A stretch of DNA of 42,108 nucleotides, taken from the NCBI GenBank assembly GCA_020848635.1, contig JADLHS010000453.1:1-42108 (forward strand), in the 5' to 3' direction. A program made the position numbers and the translations under genes. Below, in pieces: positions 17,579-25,061 of this stretch (within the stretch, counting starts at the first letter, position 1; every line of letters starts with the position of its first letter). Source of the DNA: Limisphaerales bacterium. GTDB taxonomy: Bacteria > Verrucomicrobiota > Verrucomicrobiia > Limisphaerales > JADLHS01. The notes below the pieces were generated by a model, which saw only the letters and a program-made list of their open reading frames with translations, did no database searches and was not told the DNA's origin.

Positions 17579-18718
17579 ATGATCCGCTCATCAGGTTTGG
17601 TCACTCAGATTCGCAGCTCCGCCATTTGCCTGTTTTTGCTTGGCTCGTTGTTGTGGTTTTCCAGGGCGATCCTCCCGCTCCACGCCGGCGAGTTGCGTAT
17701 CGAGCGTCTGTTTGGACCGGAGATTAAGACCGGCCCCTACAAACACCCGGCCCGGATCGAGGAACTCCGGAACGGGGATCTCTACGTGGTTTATTACGGC
17801 GGGGAAGGGGAATACGCCACGGAGACCGGTGTCTTCGGCTCGCGTTTGAAGCAAGGCAGCCACAAGTGGACCCTGCCCAAGCGCATTGCCAGCGATCCCT
17901 TCCGGTCCGTCGGTAACGGAATCATCTGGCAGGCGCCGGACGGTTTGGTCTGGCTGTTCTACGTGGTTCGTTACGGTGAAACCTGGTCCACCTCCCGCGT
18001 GCAAGCGAAAGTCTCGCGGAACAACGCCACGACCTGGTCGGAAGCGTTTCCGCTGGTGAGCGAGGCGGGCATGATGGTTTGCAACAAGCCGATTGTCCTG
18101 AGCAACGGCGACTACCTGCTGCCGCTCTACTTCGAGGGCGGAAACAACCCCGAGTTTACAGGCGCTGACAGCAGCGGGCTGTTTCTGCGCTATGATGTGA
18201 AGCAGAAATCGTGGCAACCAACGGACCGCATCCGCTCGGCTACGGGCAACATCCAACCGGTGGCGGTCGAAGTGAGCAACCATTCGCTCGTGGCCTACTG
18301 CCGGCGCGGGGGCAATTACGAGCCGACCACCAACGGCTGGCTGGTGCGTGCCGAATCGCGGGACGGGGGTTGGACTTGGAGCGCCGGGGCGAATTCGCAG
18401 TTCAAAAACCCGAACGCCGCAGTGGACTTCATCAAGCTGCGCAGTGGTAGTCTCTTGTTGGTTTTCAATGACAGCATGAACGACCGGACGCCCCTCACCG
18501 TTGCGCTCTCGACCGACGGAGATCGTACCTGGTCCGGTCGTCGCAATGTGGCCGATGGTCCGTACGACTATGGCTACCCGATGGCGTTGCAAACGCGCGA
18601 TGGAAAAATCCATCTGATCTTCACCTCGCACGAGCGCACGGTCGTGAACCACGCCGTGCTCGATGAGGAATGGATCCAGCAGGGCGGACCGGTAAAGAGT
18701 TGGTTGCCCAAGCGGTAA
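17579..18718 (+). CDS. sialidase-fold (BNR/Asp-box) secreted protein
   Basis: A 379-residue protein with a Sec signal peptide (1-36) and a six-bladed sialidase-type propeller. Asp-box motifs of the form S-x-D/N-x-x-x-T-W-S occur at 147-154 (SRNNATTWS), 260-268 (SRDGGWTWS) and 311-319 (STDGDRTWSG). R59 in HPARIEEL lies where the first Arg of the sialidase triad is expected. In PVC bacteria this family is usually annotated exo-alpha-sialidase, but the fold is also used by hydrolases for Kdo/Dha sugars and by lyases, so substrate is open. It starts at the ATG 17579, divergent to GH127, and is followed 33 bp later by a propeller protein on the same strand, suggesting one transcript. Confidence 0.72.
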   Translation: MIRSSGLVTQIRSSAICLFLLGSLLWFSRAILPLHAGELRIERLFGPEIKTGPYKHPARIEELRNGDLYVVYYGGEGEYATETGVFGSRLKQGSHKWTLPKRIASDPFRSVGNGIIWQAPDGLVWLFYVVRYGETWSTSRVQAKVSRNNATTWSEAFPLVSEAGMMVCNKPIVLSNGDYLLPLYFEGGNNPEFTGADSSGLFLRYDVKQKSWQPTDRIRSATGNIQPVAVEVSNHSLVAYCRRGGNYEPTTNGWLVRAESRDGGWTWSAGANSQFKNPNAAVDFIKLRSGSLLLVFNDSMNDRTPLTVALSTDGDRTWSGRRNVADGPYDYGYPMALQTRDGKIHLIFTSHERTVVNHAVLDEEWIQQGGPVKSWLPKR

Positions 18719-18751
18719 CCGGCGCCCCCGTTGAGCGGTGGAGATCGCCAC

Positions 18752-20269
18752 ATGTTGCGAGTCAAACCTGACAACTTTGCGCCGCGGACAACCGCATTCG
18801 CCATCGCCTGCGGCCTGTTTCTGGCGGTCTTATCCGGAGCTGGCAACCTCGCCGCCGCCGCCGCGGCCATCGTCGTGGGCGACCAGAAGCAGTTGTTCAT
18901 CGACGACTCTTTCGTTAAGCAGGCAACGAACGTTGTGTTGCGAATGCATCCCGCGCTCAAGACCGGCGAACAAACGCTGGTCCCGACCCAGCCGTGGGAG
19001 AACGCGTCCCTCAACTGGTTCTCGGTCTTGCGGCACGACGGCAAATTCCGCATGTGGTACGAATGCTATGACGTGGAAGGCTGGCCCACCACCAACGACA
19101 CCTCCTTCTGCTACGCCGAATCGGTGGATGGCCTCCGCTGGGAGAAACCCAATCTCGGCCTGTTCAATTACCACGGCAGCACCAACAATAATATTCTCTT
19201 CCGGGAAATCGGGCCGCCCGGCGCCTATTCGCGGGTTCACGGCGCCGGGGTGTTCCTCGATCCGACGGCGCCGCCCGCGGCGAGATACAAATGCGTTTCG
19301 CAGGGCATGTTCGCGTCCTCGGCGCCGCCGTACCGGGTGGCGGGCATGGTCTCCGCTGATGGCCTGCGCTGGACCCGACTGCCGAATGTGATCTGCGATC
19401 TTTTTGCCGACAGCCAGTATTCGGCGTTCTGGGACGCGGCCGGTGATGCGTTCGTTCTTTACGGCCGGGTGGGCGGCCGCGGTCGCGCCATTGGCCGCGC
19501 GCCGAGCCGCGATTTCTCCCATTTCGAGCCGCTCCAGCTTGTTCTGGAAAACGAGGCGGCGCGCGATCTCTACAATCCCGCCGCCGTGAAATATCCCGAC
19601 GCCGCCAACACCTATCTGATGTTTCCCAGCGTTTACGATCACCAGGCCGACACCCTCGCCATCCACCTCGCCGTCAGCCGTGACGGAATCCACTGGAGTT
19701 ATCCCGACCGTGCGACCCCATTCATCCCCTTGGGAAGCCCCGGCCAATTTGATAGCGGCAGCCTCTACCTGGGGCAGGGGTTGGTGCCGGTTCGGGATGA
19801 GTTATGGCATTACTACAGCGGCTCTCCGCTCAAGCACGAGCAAGCCACGCTCGAATTGCTCACCAACGCCGCCAACCACCGCATCTACAGCCGTGCCAAA
19901 ATCCGCCTCGATGGCTATGTATCGGCTGCGGCAGGCAACGATGATGGATCATTCGTAACCCCGCCGCTCCAGTTCAAAGGCAACGCGCTCGCCTTGAATG
20001 TCGCCGTCCGGGACGGCGGTCGGGTCCGGGTGGGGCTGCTGGATGAGGCGGGTCGCCCGGTCCCGGGATTAACGGTCGCCGACTGCGTGCCGATCACCGG
20101 CGATCACATCCGGCACGTCGTGGCTTGGAATACGAAAACGAATTTGTCGTCCCTGGCTGCGCAGCCGGTGTGCCTGAGTTTCCAGATGACCAAGGCGAAC
20201 CTATTCGCCTTCCAGTTCACCGACGCACACCCGACCGTGAACGAATCCGAAGGCAACCAGTACCGGTAG
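18752..20269 (+). CDS. secreted GH43/GH32-like beta-propeller protein
   Basis: A 505-residue protein. I chose the ATG at 18752, with GGAG eight nt upstream, over an in-frame TTG at 18731. A Sec signal peptide runs to about residue 40. Next comes the opening KQLFIDDSFV, a hallmark of a PVC family of five-bladed propeller proteins annotated as hypothetical or as GH32/GH43-like. Repeated blade motifs are visible: FRMWYECYD, YAESVDGLRWEKP, GMVSADGLRWTRLP, LAVSRDGIHWSYP. A C-terminal beta-sandwich (about 390-500; VRVGLLDEAGRPVPGL) completes it. Catalytic residues cannot be assigned with confidence. It follows the sialidase-fold gene closely and probably acts on the same glycan. Confidence 0.65.
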   Translation: MLRVKPDNFAPRTTAFAIACGLFLAVLSGAGNLAAAAAAIVVGDQKQLFIDDSFVKQATNVVLRMHPALKTGEQTLVPTQPWENASLNWFSVLRHDGKFRMWYECYDVEGWPTTNDTSFCYAESVDGLRWEKPNLGLFNYHGSTNNNILFREIGPPGAYSRVHGAGVFLDPTAPPAARYKCVSQGMFASSAPPYRVAGMVSADGLRWTRLPNVICDLFADSQYSAFWDAAGDAFVLYGRVGGRGRAIGRAPSRDFSHFEPLQLVLENEAARDLYNPAAVKYPDAANTYLMFPSVYDHQADTLAIHLAVSRDGIHWSYPDRATPFIPLGSPGQFDSGSLYLGQGLVPVRDELWHYYSGSPLKHEQATLELLTNAANHRIYSRAKIRLDGYVSAAAGNDDGSFVTPPLQFKGNALALNVAVRDGGRVRVGLLDEAGRPVPGLTVADCVPITGDHIRHVVAWNTKTNLSSLAAQPVCLSFQMTKANLFAFQFTDAHPTVNESEGNQYR

Positions 20270-20352
20270 GCTGGCTTAGAATCCCGGTTCTATCGCCAAG
20301 GGATTGATTGGTTTACGAGTCTCGGCTATTAAATACTGTAGCTGCCTGAGCA

Positions 20353-20730
20353 ATGGCATACGAACTTCACATTCGACGTCAGGACCGAGAATTATCACTC
20401 GAAGAGTGGTGTTCGGCTGTTAGAGCTTCGGAGATTGTTAGACTTACCAACGAAGACGCAGCAGCTGTGAACCCGACCACACGTGAGGAGATACGCGTAC
20501 CGTCGGCAGAAGGTGACGCTGAGGTGCTATTTGTCCGCCCGCGGTTTCTTTGGTTTGGCCCGCGGCGCACATGGGAGCGGGCATTCCGTTTTTCACACGG
20601 ACGCGCCACATTTCGAGCAACGAAGAATATTGAGTCTCCCAAAGATGCAGTTCATCGTGCGGCAGTTCACTTGGCTAGAGTTCTTGATGCCACGATTGTA
20701 GGTGACGGTGGTGAGGTTTATGATTGGTAA
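20353..20730 (+). CDS. hypothetical protein, 125 residues
   Basis: A soluble protein with no signal peptide or membrane segment. It opens MAYELHIRRQ, has a SLEEWCSAVRAS helix, an NPTTREEIRVPS segment, an FSHGRATFRATKN strand pair, a helix KDAVHRAAVHLARVLDATIV and ends GDGGEVYDW. Similar short proteins starting M-[SA]-Y-[DE]-L-H-I are scattered in bacteria without known function; some lie in accessory regions. I do not assign a role. It lies between the enzyme genes and the repeat/IS110 remnant, on the plus strand, 83 bp after the propeller gene, and its cytoplasmic character sets it apart from its secreted neighbours. Confidence 0.6.
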   Translation: MAYELHIRRQDRELSLEEWCSAVRASEIVRLTNEDAAAVNPTTREEIRVPSAEGDAEVLFVRPRFLWFGPRRTWERAFRFSHGRATFRATKNIESPKDAVHRAAVHLARVLDATIVGDGGEVYDW

Positions 20731-20739
20731 GGCAGCTAG

Positions 20740-20912
20740 ACCAAAGGATCGGAAAGGATTGAGGCACGCAGAGGCTGTCTCCTGCGGTGCGAGTGTGATC
20801 GCGCCGAACATCATTTCCATCCGTTGTTGAACCCGCCCCGTAAAAGCCTGCGGCTCACGGGTCAGGCCCGAGAAAGTTTCTTAAGTCGTCCCCCCTCACT
20901 TGCCGCGTAGAA
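20740..20912. repeat. direct repeat, copy 1 (173 bp)
   Basis: Begins accaaaggat and ends gccgcgtagaa. It matches 21639-21811 over the whole length, with the first 26 nt differing at one base, the middle 40 or so diverged, and the last third closely similar. The internal stem seen in copy 2 (here arms 20832-20841 and 20857-20866) carries mismatches, so this copy looks more degraded. Confidence 0.85.
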
Positions 20913-20929
20913 TCCCGCGCTCGGAAGAC

Positions 20930-21206
20930 GGAGGCTTGCAACTTCTTGAGCAACTTGAGCACGTCCTCGCGTTGGCCGCCAGTTATCCCGTAGCCTCGCA
21001 CTTCGGGGGTGTCCGTCCGCGCCAGCGAGACGGCGATGGAGTCGGTATGCACGTCCAAACCGATGTAAAGGACGGGCCCGTTGGCGGATGCGGCGGGGTG
21101 GCCCGAGCAGAGTGGTGGCGCTCGCCGGGGCGGGGGCGCTGCGCCGTGTCCGCACCGGTTTTTGCGGCTCGACAGCTTTGGGTTCGCGGAGTATGTAGGT
21201 CTTCAT
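20930..21206 (-). pseudogene. IS110-family transposase N-terminal fragment, frameshifted and truncated
   Basis: Reading from an ATG at 21206 (MKTYILREPKAVEPQ...) and then, after a one-base frame change near 21104-21109, ...GPVLYIGLDVHTDSIAVSLA..EVRGYGITGGQ..VLKLLKKL. YIGLDVH with the first catalytic Asp is the start of the IS110 DEDD (RuvC-like) transposase domain. Only about 90 of the usual 330 or more residues remain; similarity ends near 20936, just before repeat copy 1, and the Tnp_20 domain with its catalytic Ser is missing. The apparent shift fits one extra C in the minus-strand sequence. It cannot encode an active recombinase. Confidence 0.82.
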
Positions 21207-21362
21207 GGTGTTGGCTCTTCGTTCATTTGTGGTCTGGGGCGTGCGTCCCACAAGTTGTGGCTCGGCCACCTGCTCAACAGGTCGCAACCCACGTTTACTC
21301 CGGAGAGCAGACACCGCTTTCGCTTCCATCGAAAGCCATACTGTCTAGGCCAACTAGGATAT

Positions 21363-21620
21363 ATGAGCTTACAGGTCATACCCGCCTCCAAGTCCATCAG
21401 ACTTTCCTACTTGTTGATGGCCTTGTGTTGGGTGACCAGCCCGGTTCATCTTTTTGTCAGGATTGGATCAGACGTGCATACCGTGCTTTTTTTGGGTTGT
21501 GGTGCAGCCATGATTTACAGCCTGCTAGTTGCAGTATTTGTCCAGCCGCGAGATTTTATTCCCCCGCTGGCTATTTTCCTTGCGGGGGTGCTGCATGGCG
21601 CACTTACACCAGTGGCATGA
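21363..21620 (+). CDS. possible small membrane protein, 85 residues
   Basis: From the ATG at 21363 (with AGGA four to five nt upstream) the frame encodes a hydrophobic protein with about three membrane segments: near residues 12-30, 35-55 (VLFLGCGAAMIYSLLVAVF) and 60-78 (FIPPLAIFLAGVLHGALT). The hydrophobicity pattern and ribosome site support translation, but the frame extends upstream as open sequence antisense to the transposase fragment, and no family is recognised. It lies between the IS110 fragment and repeat copy 2. It could be a passenger, a resident gene trimmed by rearrangement, or a chance frame. Confidence 0.4.
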   Translation: MSLQVIPASKSIRLSYLLMALCWVTSPVHLFVRIGSDVHTVLFLGCGAAMIYSLLVAVFVQPRDFIPPLAIFLAGVLHGALTPVA

Positions 21621-21638
21621 AACATTGTTGGCCTAATC

Positions 21639-21811
21639 ACCAAAGGATTGGAAAGGATTGAGGCGCGGAGTGGCGGTCGGCTGTTTTGAAGGTGAGATCG
21701 CGCCGAGCATCCTTTCCATCCGTTGTTGAACCCGGCCCGTAAAAGCCTGCGCGCTCACGGGTCGGGCCTGGGAAGGTTTCTTAAGCCGTCCCCTTCACTT
21801 GCCGCGTAGAA
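21639..21811. repeat. direct repeat, copy 2 (173 bp), with stem-loop
   Basis: Second copy, 899 bp from the first. It contains a 10-bp stem with one G-U pair, CCCGGCCCGT (21731-21740) and ACGGGTCGGG (21757-21766), around a 16-nt loop. Orientation is the same as copy 1. The two copies bracket the IS110 fragment and the small membrane frame. Confidence 0.85.
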
Positions 21812-21869
21812 CCAGGTCCCCAGAAGCCGCCGGTGCATCCACCAAACCCGGCGCTACCGGAAACACCGC

Positions 21870-23648
21870 TCACTCGCCAGGATACCGGTAGTTAAAGCGG
21901 CCTTCGGGTGCGACATCGCCACTAACGTAGAAATCCATGATCTCGCCTGGGTGTTGGAGATTATCCGCCCACTTGAAATCAATTGTCGTCTTGGTCCCGC
22001 GCCGGGAAAGACCCAACGCCTTGCGCGGAACGACCAGTTGTAGTTCGTTCCCTTCAACCCGAACGCTGACTGGGGAAACCCGCTCCCAATTCCAGCCGCC
22101 CATGTTCTTCTCCAACCAAGAATTGCCCTTCGGATCGAGGACCCGGTTTACCATGTAGTCGTAACCTTCCCAGCCCGTGGCCGGATTTTGGTCCGCGTCA
22201 ATCAATAGCCACATCCAATTGCTTCCGGTGTTGGGCGTGAGGGCTTCGCGGGTGCGGACGTAGAAATGAATCTCTTTCGCATCGTGCGCGACTTTGCCTG
22301 CGATCAGATCGTTGCGTCCGGAGTAGTTCGTGTAGTGCTGACCCGCCACGCCGGCGAAGTCGCGCGGCATCGTTTCGCCAACATGATCCCCGAACTCCGG
22401 TGTTACGTCGCGCCATTGTTCAAAGCCGTCTCTGATGCGGATGGTTTTGGGCGGGGACGCTTTCGGCAGGGCGGGCGCGCCCTTGTACCGGCGGACATTG
22501 GCCACCAGTTGCCAGTAGTAATTGTCGCCGTGCCCACCCGTCATCGGTTCGATGTCGCGACTGAATTCCTGATCGAATTGATCTACAAAGACCAATGGTC
22601 CTTTCGGTTCGCCCCAGCGGCCGGCGATCCATTCGTTCCAGCCGGTGACCAGCACGAAGGGCGGTTTGAGTTCAAGCGCGCGCTGCCACTGTTCCTGGGC
22701 GTTGTGGCCGTGGTTCACCGCGTTCGTCGTCGAATCCTGCCGGCCATCATGAAAGCTCCGGCCCCTCGCTTCACCGGAACTCATGTTCGTGACCTTGCCG
22801 TCTTTGGCGCGAAGATTCTGGGCCACGGAAACAACCACCTGTTCCGGCTGGGTCGGATCATCGGTGTAACCATACGGTTGCGGGTAGGTGGCCTCCCAAT
22901 GCCAGGCGTACGGGGTGTTGGTGAGTGTGAACGGCCAGTGCGCGGTACGCAGCGTGAAGAATGCGCGCAACTCCGGCGTGACGGCGGCCGGATCGCAGAT
23001 CAGCAGCGGCTTGCCCTGCCAGCGAAACCAGGAATCCGGGAATTCTCCGGGCTTGTAAAACTCATTGTAAAGCGTCTGCGCCGTGGCCCCAGCATGGGTG
23101 TTGAGCATGAAAGCGAGTTGCGGGGCGCGCCCGCCGGTATTGCGGACTTCCTGGAACACCTTGCACAGCGCTAGGTAAACCGTCCGGTAAGTCTCCGCGT
23201 TGGTGGCGTCCAGGATCAAGGTGTCCACCCCGGCGTCCGCGAGCAATTGCGCGTGACGGCGGATCACCCACGGATCAGCGCTGCGGTAATAGCCATACAG
23301 CGGTTCACTCCAGAAATGATATTCGCCGATCCGGCCCCAGAGGGGTGAATCGGGCTGCTTCAGCGCGTCGGGGTCGCGTGCCAGAATTCTGCCAATGTCG
23401 TATGGGCCGTCCCAGTTTTGGCTTTTGGGGATGGGCATCTCGGGAACGAGCCACTGAAAATAAAAGATGCCCACAAAGCGATTTGTCTGCGGCGGGCCGG
23501 CGGCTTCCGCCGTGGGCAATTTGCGTCCGAGCGCATCCGTCGCCGGCCACGGCGTGCCGGGATTGCTGGCGTCGGCCGGGAGAACTGCCAGCAGCAAAAG
23601 GGCCGCGAGCGTCAGTTCCCGCCGGGGTTGAGGTCGGGGAATCATCAT
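21870..23648 (-). CDS. secreted GH99/GH71-like protein with C-terminal CBM9-like domain
   Basis: A 592-residue protein from the ATG at 23648 (a TTG 14 codons upstream is less likely because the signal peptide starts here: Arg-rich n-region then LTLAALLLLAVLPADAS). Residues about 55-380 form a TIM barrel of the GH99/GH71-like or WbsX-like kind: VGIFYFQW, GEYHFWSEP, LLADAGVDTLILDATN, PQLAFMLNTHAG, YAWHWEA and VTGWNEWIAGRW (WNEW at 337-340). Such enzymes act inside alpha-mannan or on related glycans. Residues about 410-592 are a beta-sandwich like CBM9 (EIHFYVRTRE, WLLIDADQNPATGWEGYDYMVN). It is the last gene of a minus-strand group with the serine hydrolase and PL11-like protein. Substrate unassigned. 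Confidence 0.7.
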   Translation of the reverse strand: MMIPRPQPRRELTLAALLLLAVLPADASNPGTPWPATDALGRKLPTAEAAGPPQTNRFVGIFYFQWLVPEMPIPKSQNWDGPYDIGRILARDPDALKQPDSPLWGRIGEYHFWSEPLYGYYRSADPWVIRRHAQLLADAGVDTLILDATNAETYRTVYLALCKVFQEVRNTGGRAPQLAFMLNTHAGATAQTLYNEFYKPGEFPDSWFRWQGKPLLICDPAAVTPELRAFFTLRTAHWPFTLTNTPYAWHWEATYPQPYGYTDDPTQPEQVVVSVAQNLRAKDGKVTNMSSGEARGRSFHDGRQDSTTNAVNHGHNAQEQWQRALELKPPFVLVTGWNEWIAGRWGEPKGPLVFVDQFDQEFSRDIEPMTGGHGDNYYWQLVANVRRYKGAPALPKASPPKTIRIRDGFEQWRDVTPEFGDHVGETMPRDFAGVAGQHYTNYSGRNDLIAGKVAHDAKEIHFYVRTREALTPNTGSNWMWLLIDADQNPATGWEGYDYMVNRVLDPKGNSWLEKNMGGWNWERVSPVSVRVEGNELQLVVPRKALGLSRRGTKTTIDFKWADNLQHPGEIMDFYVSGDVAPEGRFNYRYPGE

Positions 23649-23806
23649 GGCAACCAATCGTTGCCGTCCGTATTCAGTTTTGGCAATCAAATACCAACCC
23701 GGAGGGCTGGCGGCATCGTCCCGCTCTCCGCAAAGTCGCGGGTGCTACTTGCATCCAAATGGGCAAAAAGCGCTCGCGGTACCAGGCCGGTTCCAAGTAG
23801 CCCTCC
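23649..23806 (-). promoter_or_regulatory. structured leader of the GH99-like gene
   Basis: Three inverted repeats lie in this spacer: GGAGGGCT/AGCCCTCC (23701-23708, 23799-23806), GCTACTTG/CAAGTAGC (23744-23751, 23794-23801), and GGCAAC/GTTGCC (23649-23654, 23660-23665). The first two share bases and cannot form together. The third abuts the GH99-like start codon and would mask its ribosome site. Confidence 0.4.
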
Positions 23807-23838
23807 CAGTCGAGCTGCGGCGGTCGGCGAATGGACAT
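23674..23838 (-). CDS. possible 54-residue protein or gene remnant coupled to serine hydrolase
   Basis: The ATG at 23838 lies two bases after the stop codon of the serine hydrolase (TAA-CC-ATG), an arrangement typical of translational coupling. The product starts MSIRRPPQLDWEGYLEPAW and continues YRERFLPIWMQVAP, which looks like genuine protein sequence rich in aromatic residues, then ends in a less protein-like Arg/Cys stretch and stops 25 nt before the GH99-like ATG. No family is recognised. It may be the first third of a truncated gene. It overlaps the inverted repeats described for this spacer. Confidence 0.4.
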   Translation of the reverse strand: MSIRRPPQLDWEGYLEPAWYRERFLPIWMQVAPATLRRAGRCRQPSGLVFDCQN

Positions 23839-23840
23839 GG

Positions 23841-25034
23841 TTACCGCGGGGATCGCTCAGCCAATACATCGGGGGTTGTTGGCAAGACCGCTGCGACCGC
23901 GAGGCGTACAAACTCCTCATACGCCCATTCACCGCTTTTGCCGGTCTGCCGCGTGAGGACGAGGTTCAAGCTGGGAATAAAGCAGATCAGTTGTCCGCCG
24001 GAGCCGGGTTTGAAGCGTGTGTCCGGCGGGATGCCCTTCCCCCGCTCGCCGCCTTCGAAGGCGGGCAATTCCCAGCCGTGCGACCAGGAGCGCGCGTCGC
24101 GACCAAAACTTTTTTGGGTGACGCCCGTGACCGAATGCGTCGGCGCGGCGGTTTGTTCGACGAACCAGCGCGGAACGACCTGGTGTTCGCCCCAGCGGCC
24201 ATCGTGCAGCATGCAGTATGCGATGCGAGCCAGCTCGCGCGCGGGAAGACCCAAGGTGTGCGAGGCGTGGTTCCCGTGTTGCGCGTCGCCGGTCAGGATT
24301 TGAAACCACCAGTGTTCAATCCCCAATGGCTGGAGCAGATGCTCGATGCAGTATTGATCGTATGGCTGTCCGGTCACGCTCTCGCAAACCAACGCAGCAT
24401 GATAGAGGCCGTGCGTGGAATACTCCAAGGTCGTGCCCGGTTCAAAAAACAGGCTGGCGGTCCGGCCATCGCCGCCATGTCCGAGGATGTATTCCCACTT
24501 TTGCACATTCGCGATCCCATAGCCTTCCGGGGTGAGGCCGGAGGTGTGATTGAGCAGGTGCTTGACCGTGATTTGCGCTTTGCGCGGATCGCTTAAAGGC
24601 TGCGCCCACGGTATGAAATCGAAGGCCGGATCATCGAACGTCATGCGGCGCGGCGTATGGCCCTTTTGGCTTTCCGCGGAGGCAATCGCGAGCACCGTGG
24701 CACAGATGGCTTTGGCGCACGATTTGATGTCTTTGGTGTTGGTGACCGAGCTGTGATCGCGTGTGACTTCGAGCACGAGGTAGCCATTGTGAATAACCAG
24801 GGCACTGAACGGCCGATCATCGGATTGCAACAGCCAACGTTTCAGCTCCTCGAGCTTGGCTGGGTCGTTTCCCGCCAATCGTCGAATATCCTGCGGCGCT
24901 TCCAACTTGCGCCAGCCGCCTTGGGATTCCGGCGGCGGAAAATATTCGGGCTGCTTCGCCGTGGCGGTCGGAGGGCGACTGGTACATCCGGTATCACAAA
25001 GCGCAAGGCACAGTGCCAAGGAGAACCATTTCAT
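23841..25034 (-). CDS. serine hydrolase, beta-lactamase class C / esterase family
   Basis: A 397-residue exported penicillin-binding-protein-like hydrolase (esterase, peptidase or lactamase). I chose the ATG at 25034; an in-frame GTG six codons upstream is weaker. The N-terminus is a signal peptide with Cys residues near 9, 13 and 17, so it may be a lipoprotein, although no textbook lipobox is present. The catalytic SxxK is SCAK (S105, K108), followed by the class-C style LLNHTSGL, the EYST/Y motif (LEYSTHGLYH) and a SHGW segment in place of the third motif. It starts 27 bp after the stop of the PL11-like gene, clearly one operon, and so may deacetylate or de-esterify the glycan attacked by its neighbours. 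That role is an inference. Confidence 0.82.
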   Translation of the reverse strand: MKWFSLALCLALCDTGCTSRPPTATAKQPEYFPPPESQGGWRKLEAPQDIRRLAGNDPAKLEELKRWLLQSDDRPFSALVIHNGYLVLEVTRDHSSVTNTKDIKSCAKAICATVLAIASAESQKGHTPRRMTFDDPAFDFIPWAQPLSDPRKAQITVKHLLNHTSGLTPEGYGIANVQKWEYILGHGGDGRTASLFFEPGTTLEYSTHGLYHAALVCESVTGQPYDQYCIEHLLQPLGIEHWWFQILTGDAQHGNHASHTLGLPARELARIAYCMLHDGRWGEHQVVPRWFVEQTAAPTHSVTGVTQKSFGRDARSWSHGWELPAFEGGERGKGIPPDTRFKPGSGGQLICFIPSLNLVLTRQTGKSGEWAYEEFVRLAVAAVLPTTPDVLAERSPR

Positions 25035-25061
25035 AAGCTTCACACCCGCCACCGCCCGGTC

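Noticed and set aside
17591-18751. Minus-strand frame of 386 codons
   Set aside because: Antisense to the sialidase-fold gene, which has clear Asp-boxes and a signal peptide.
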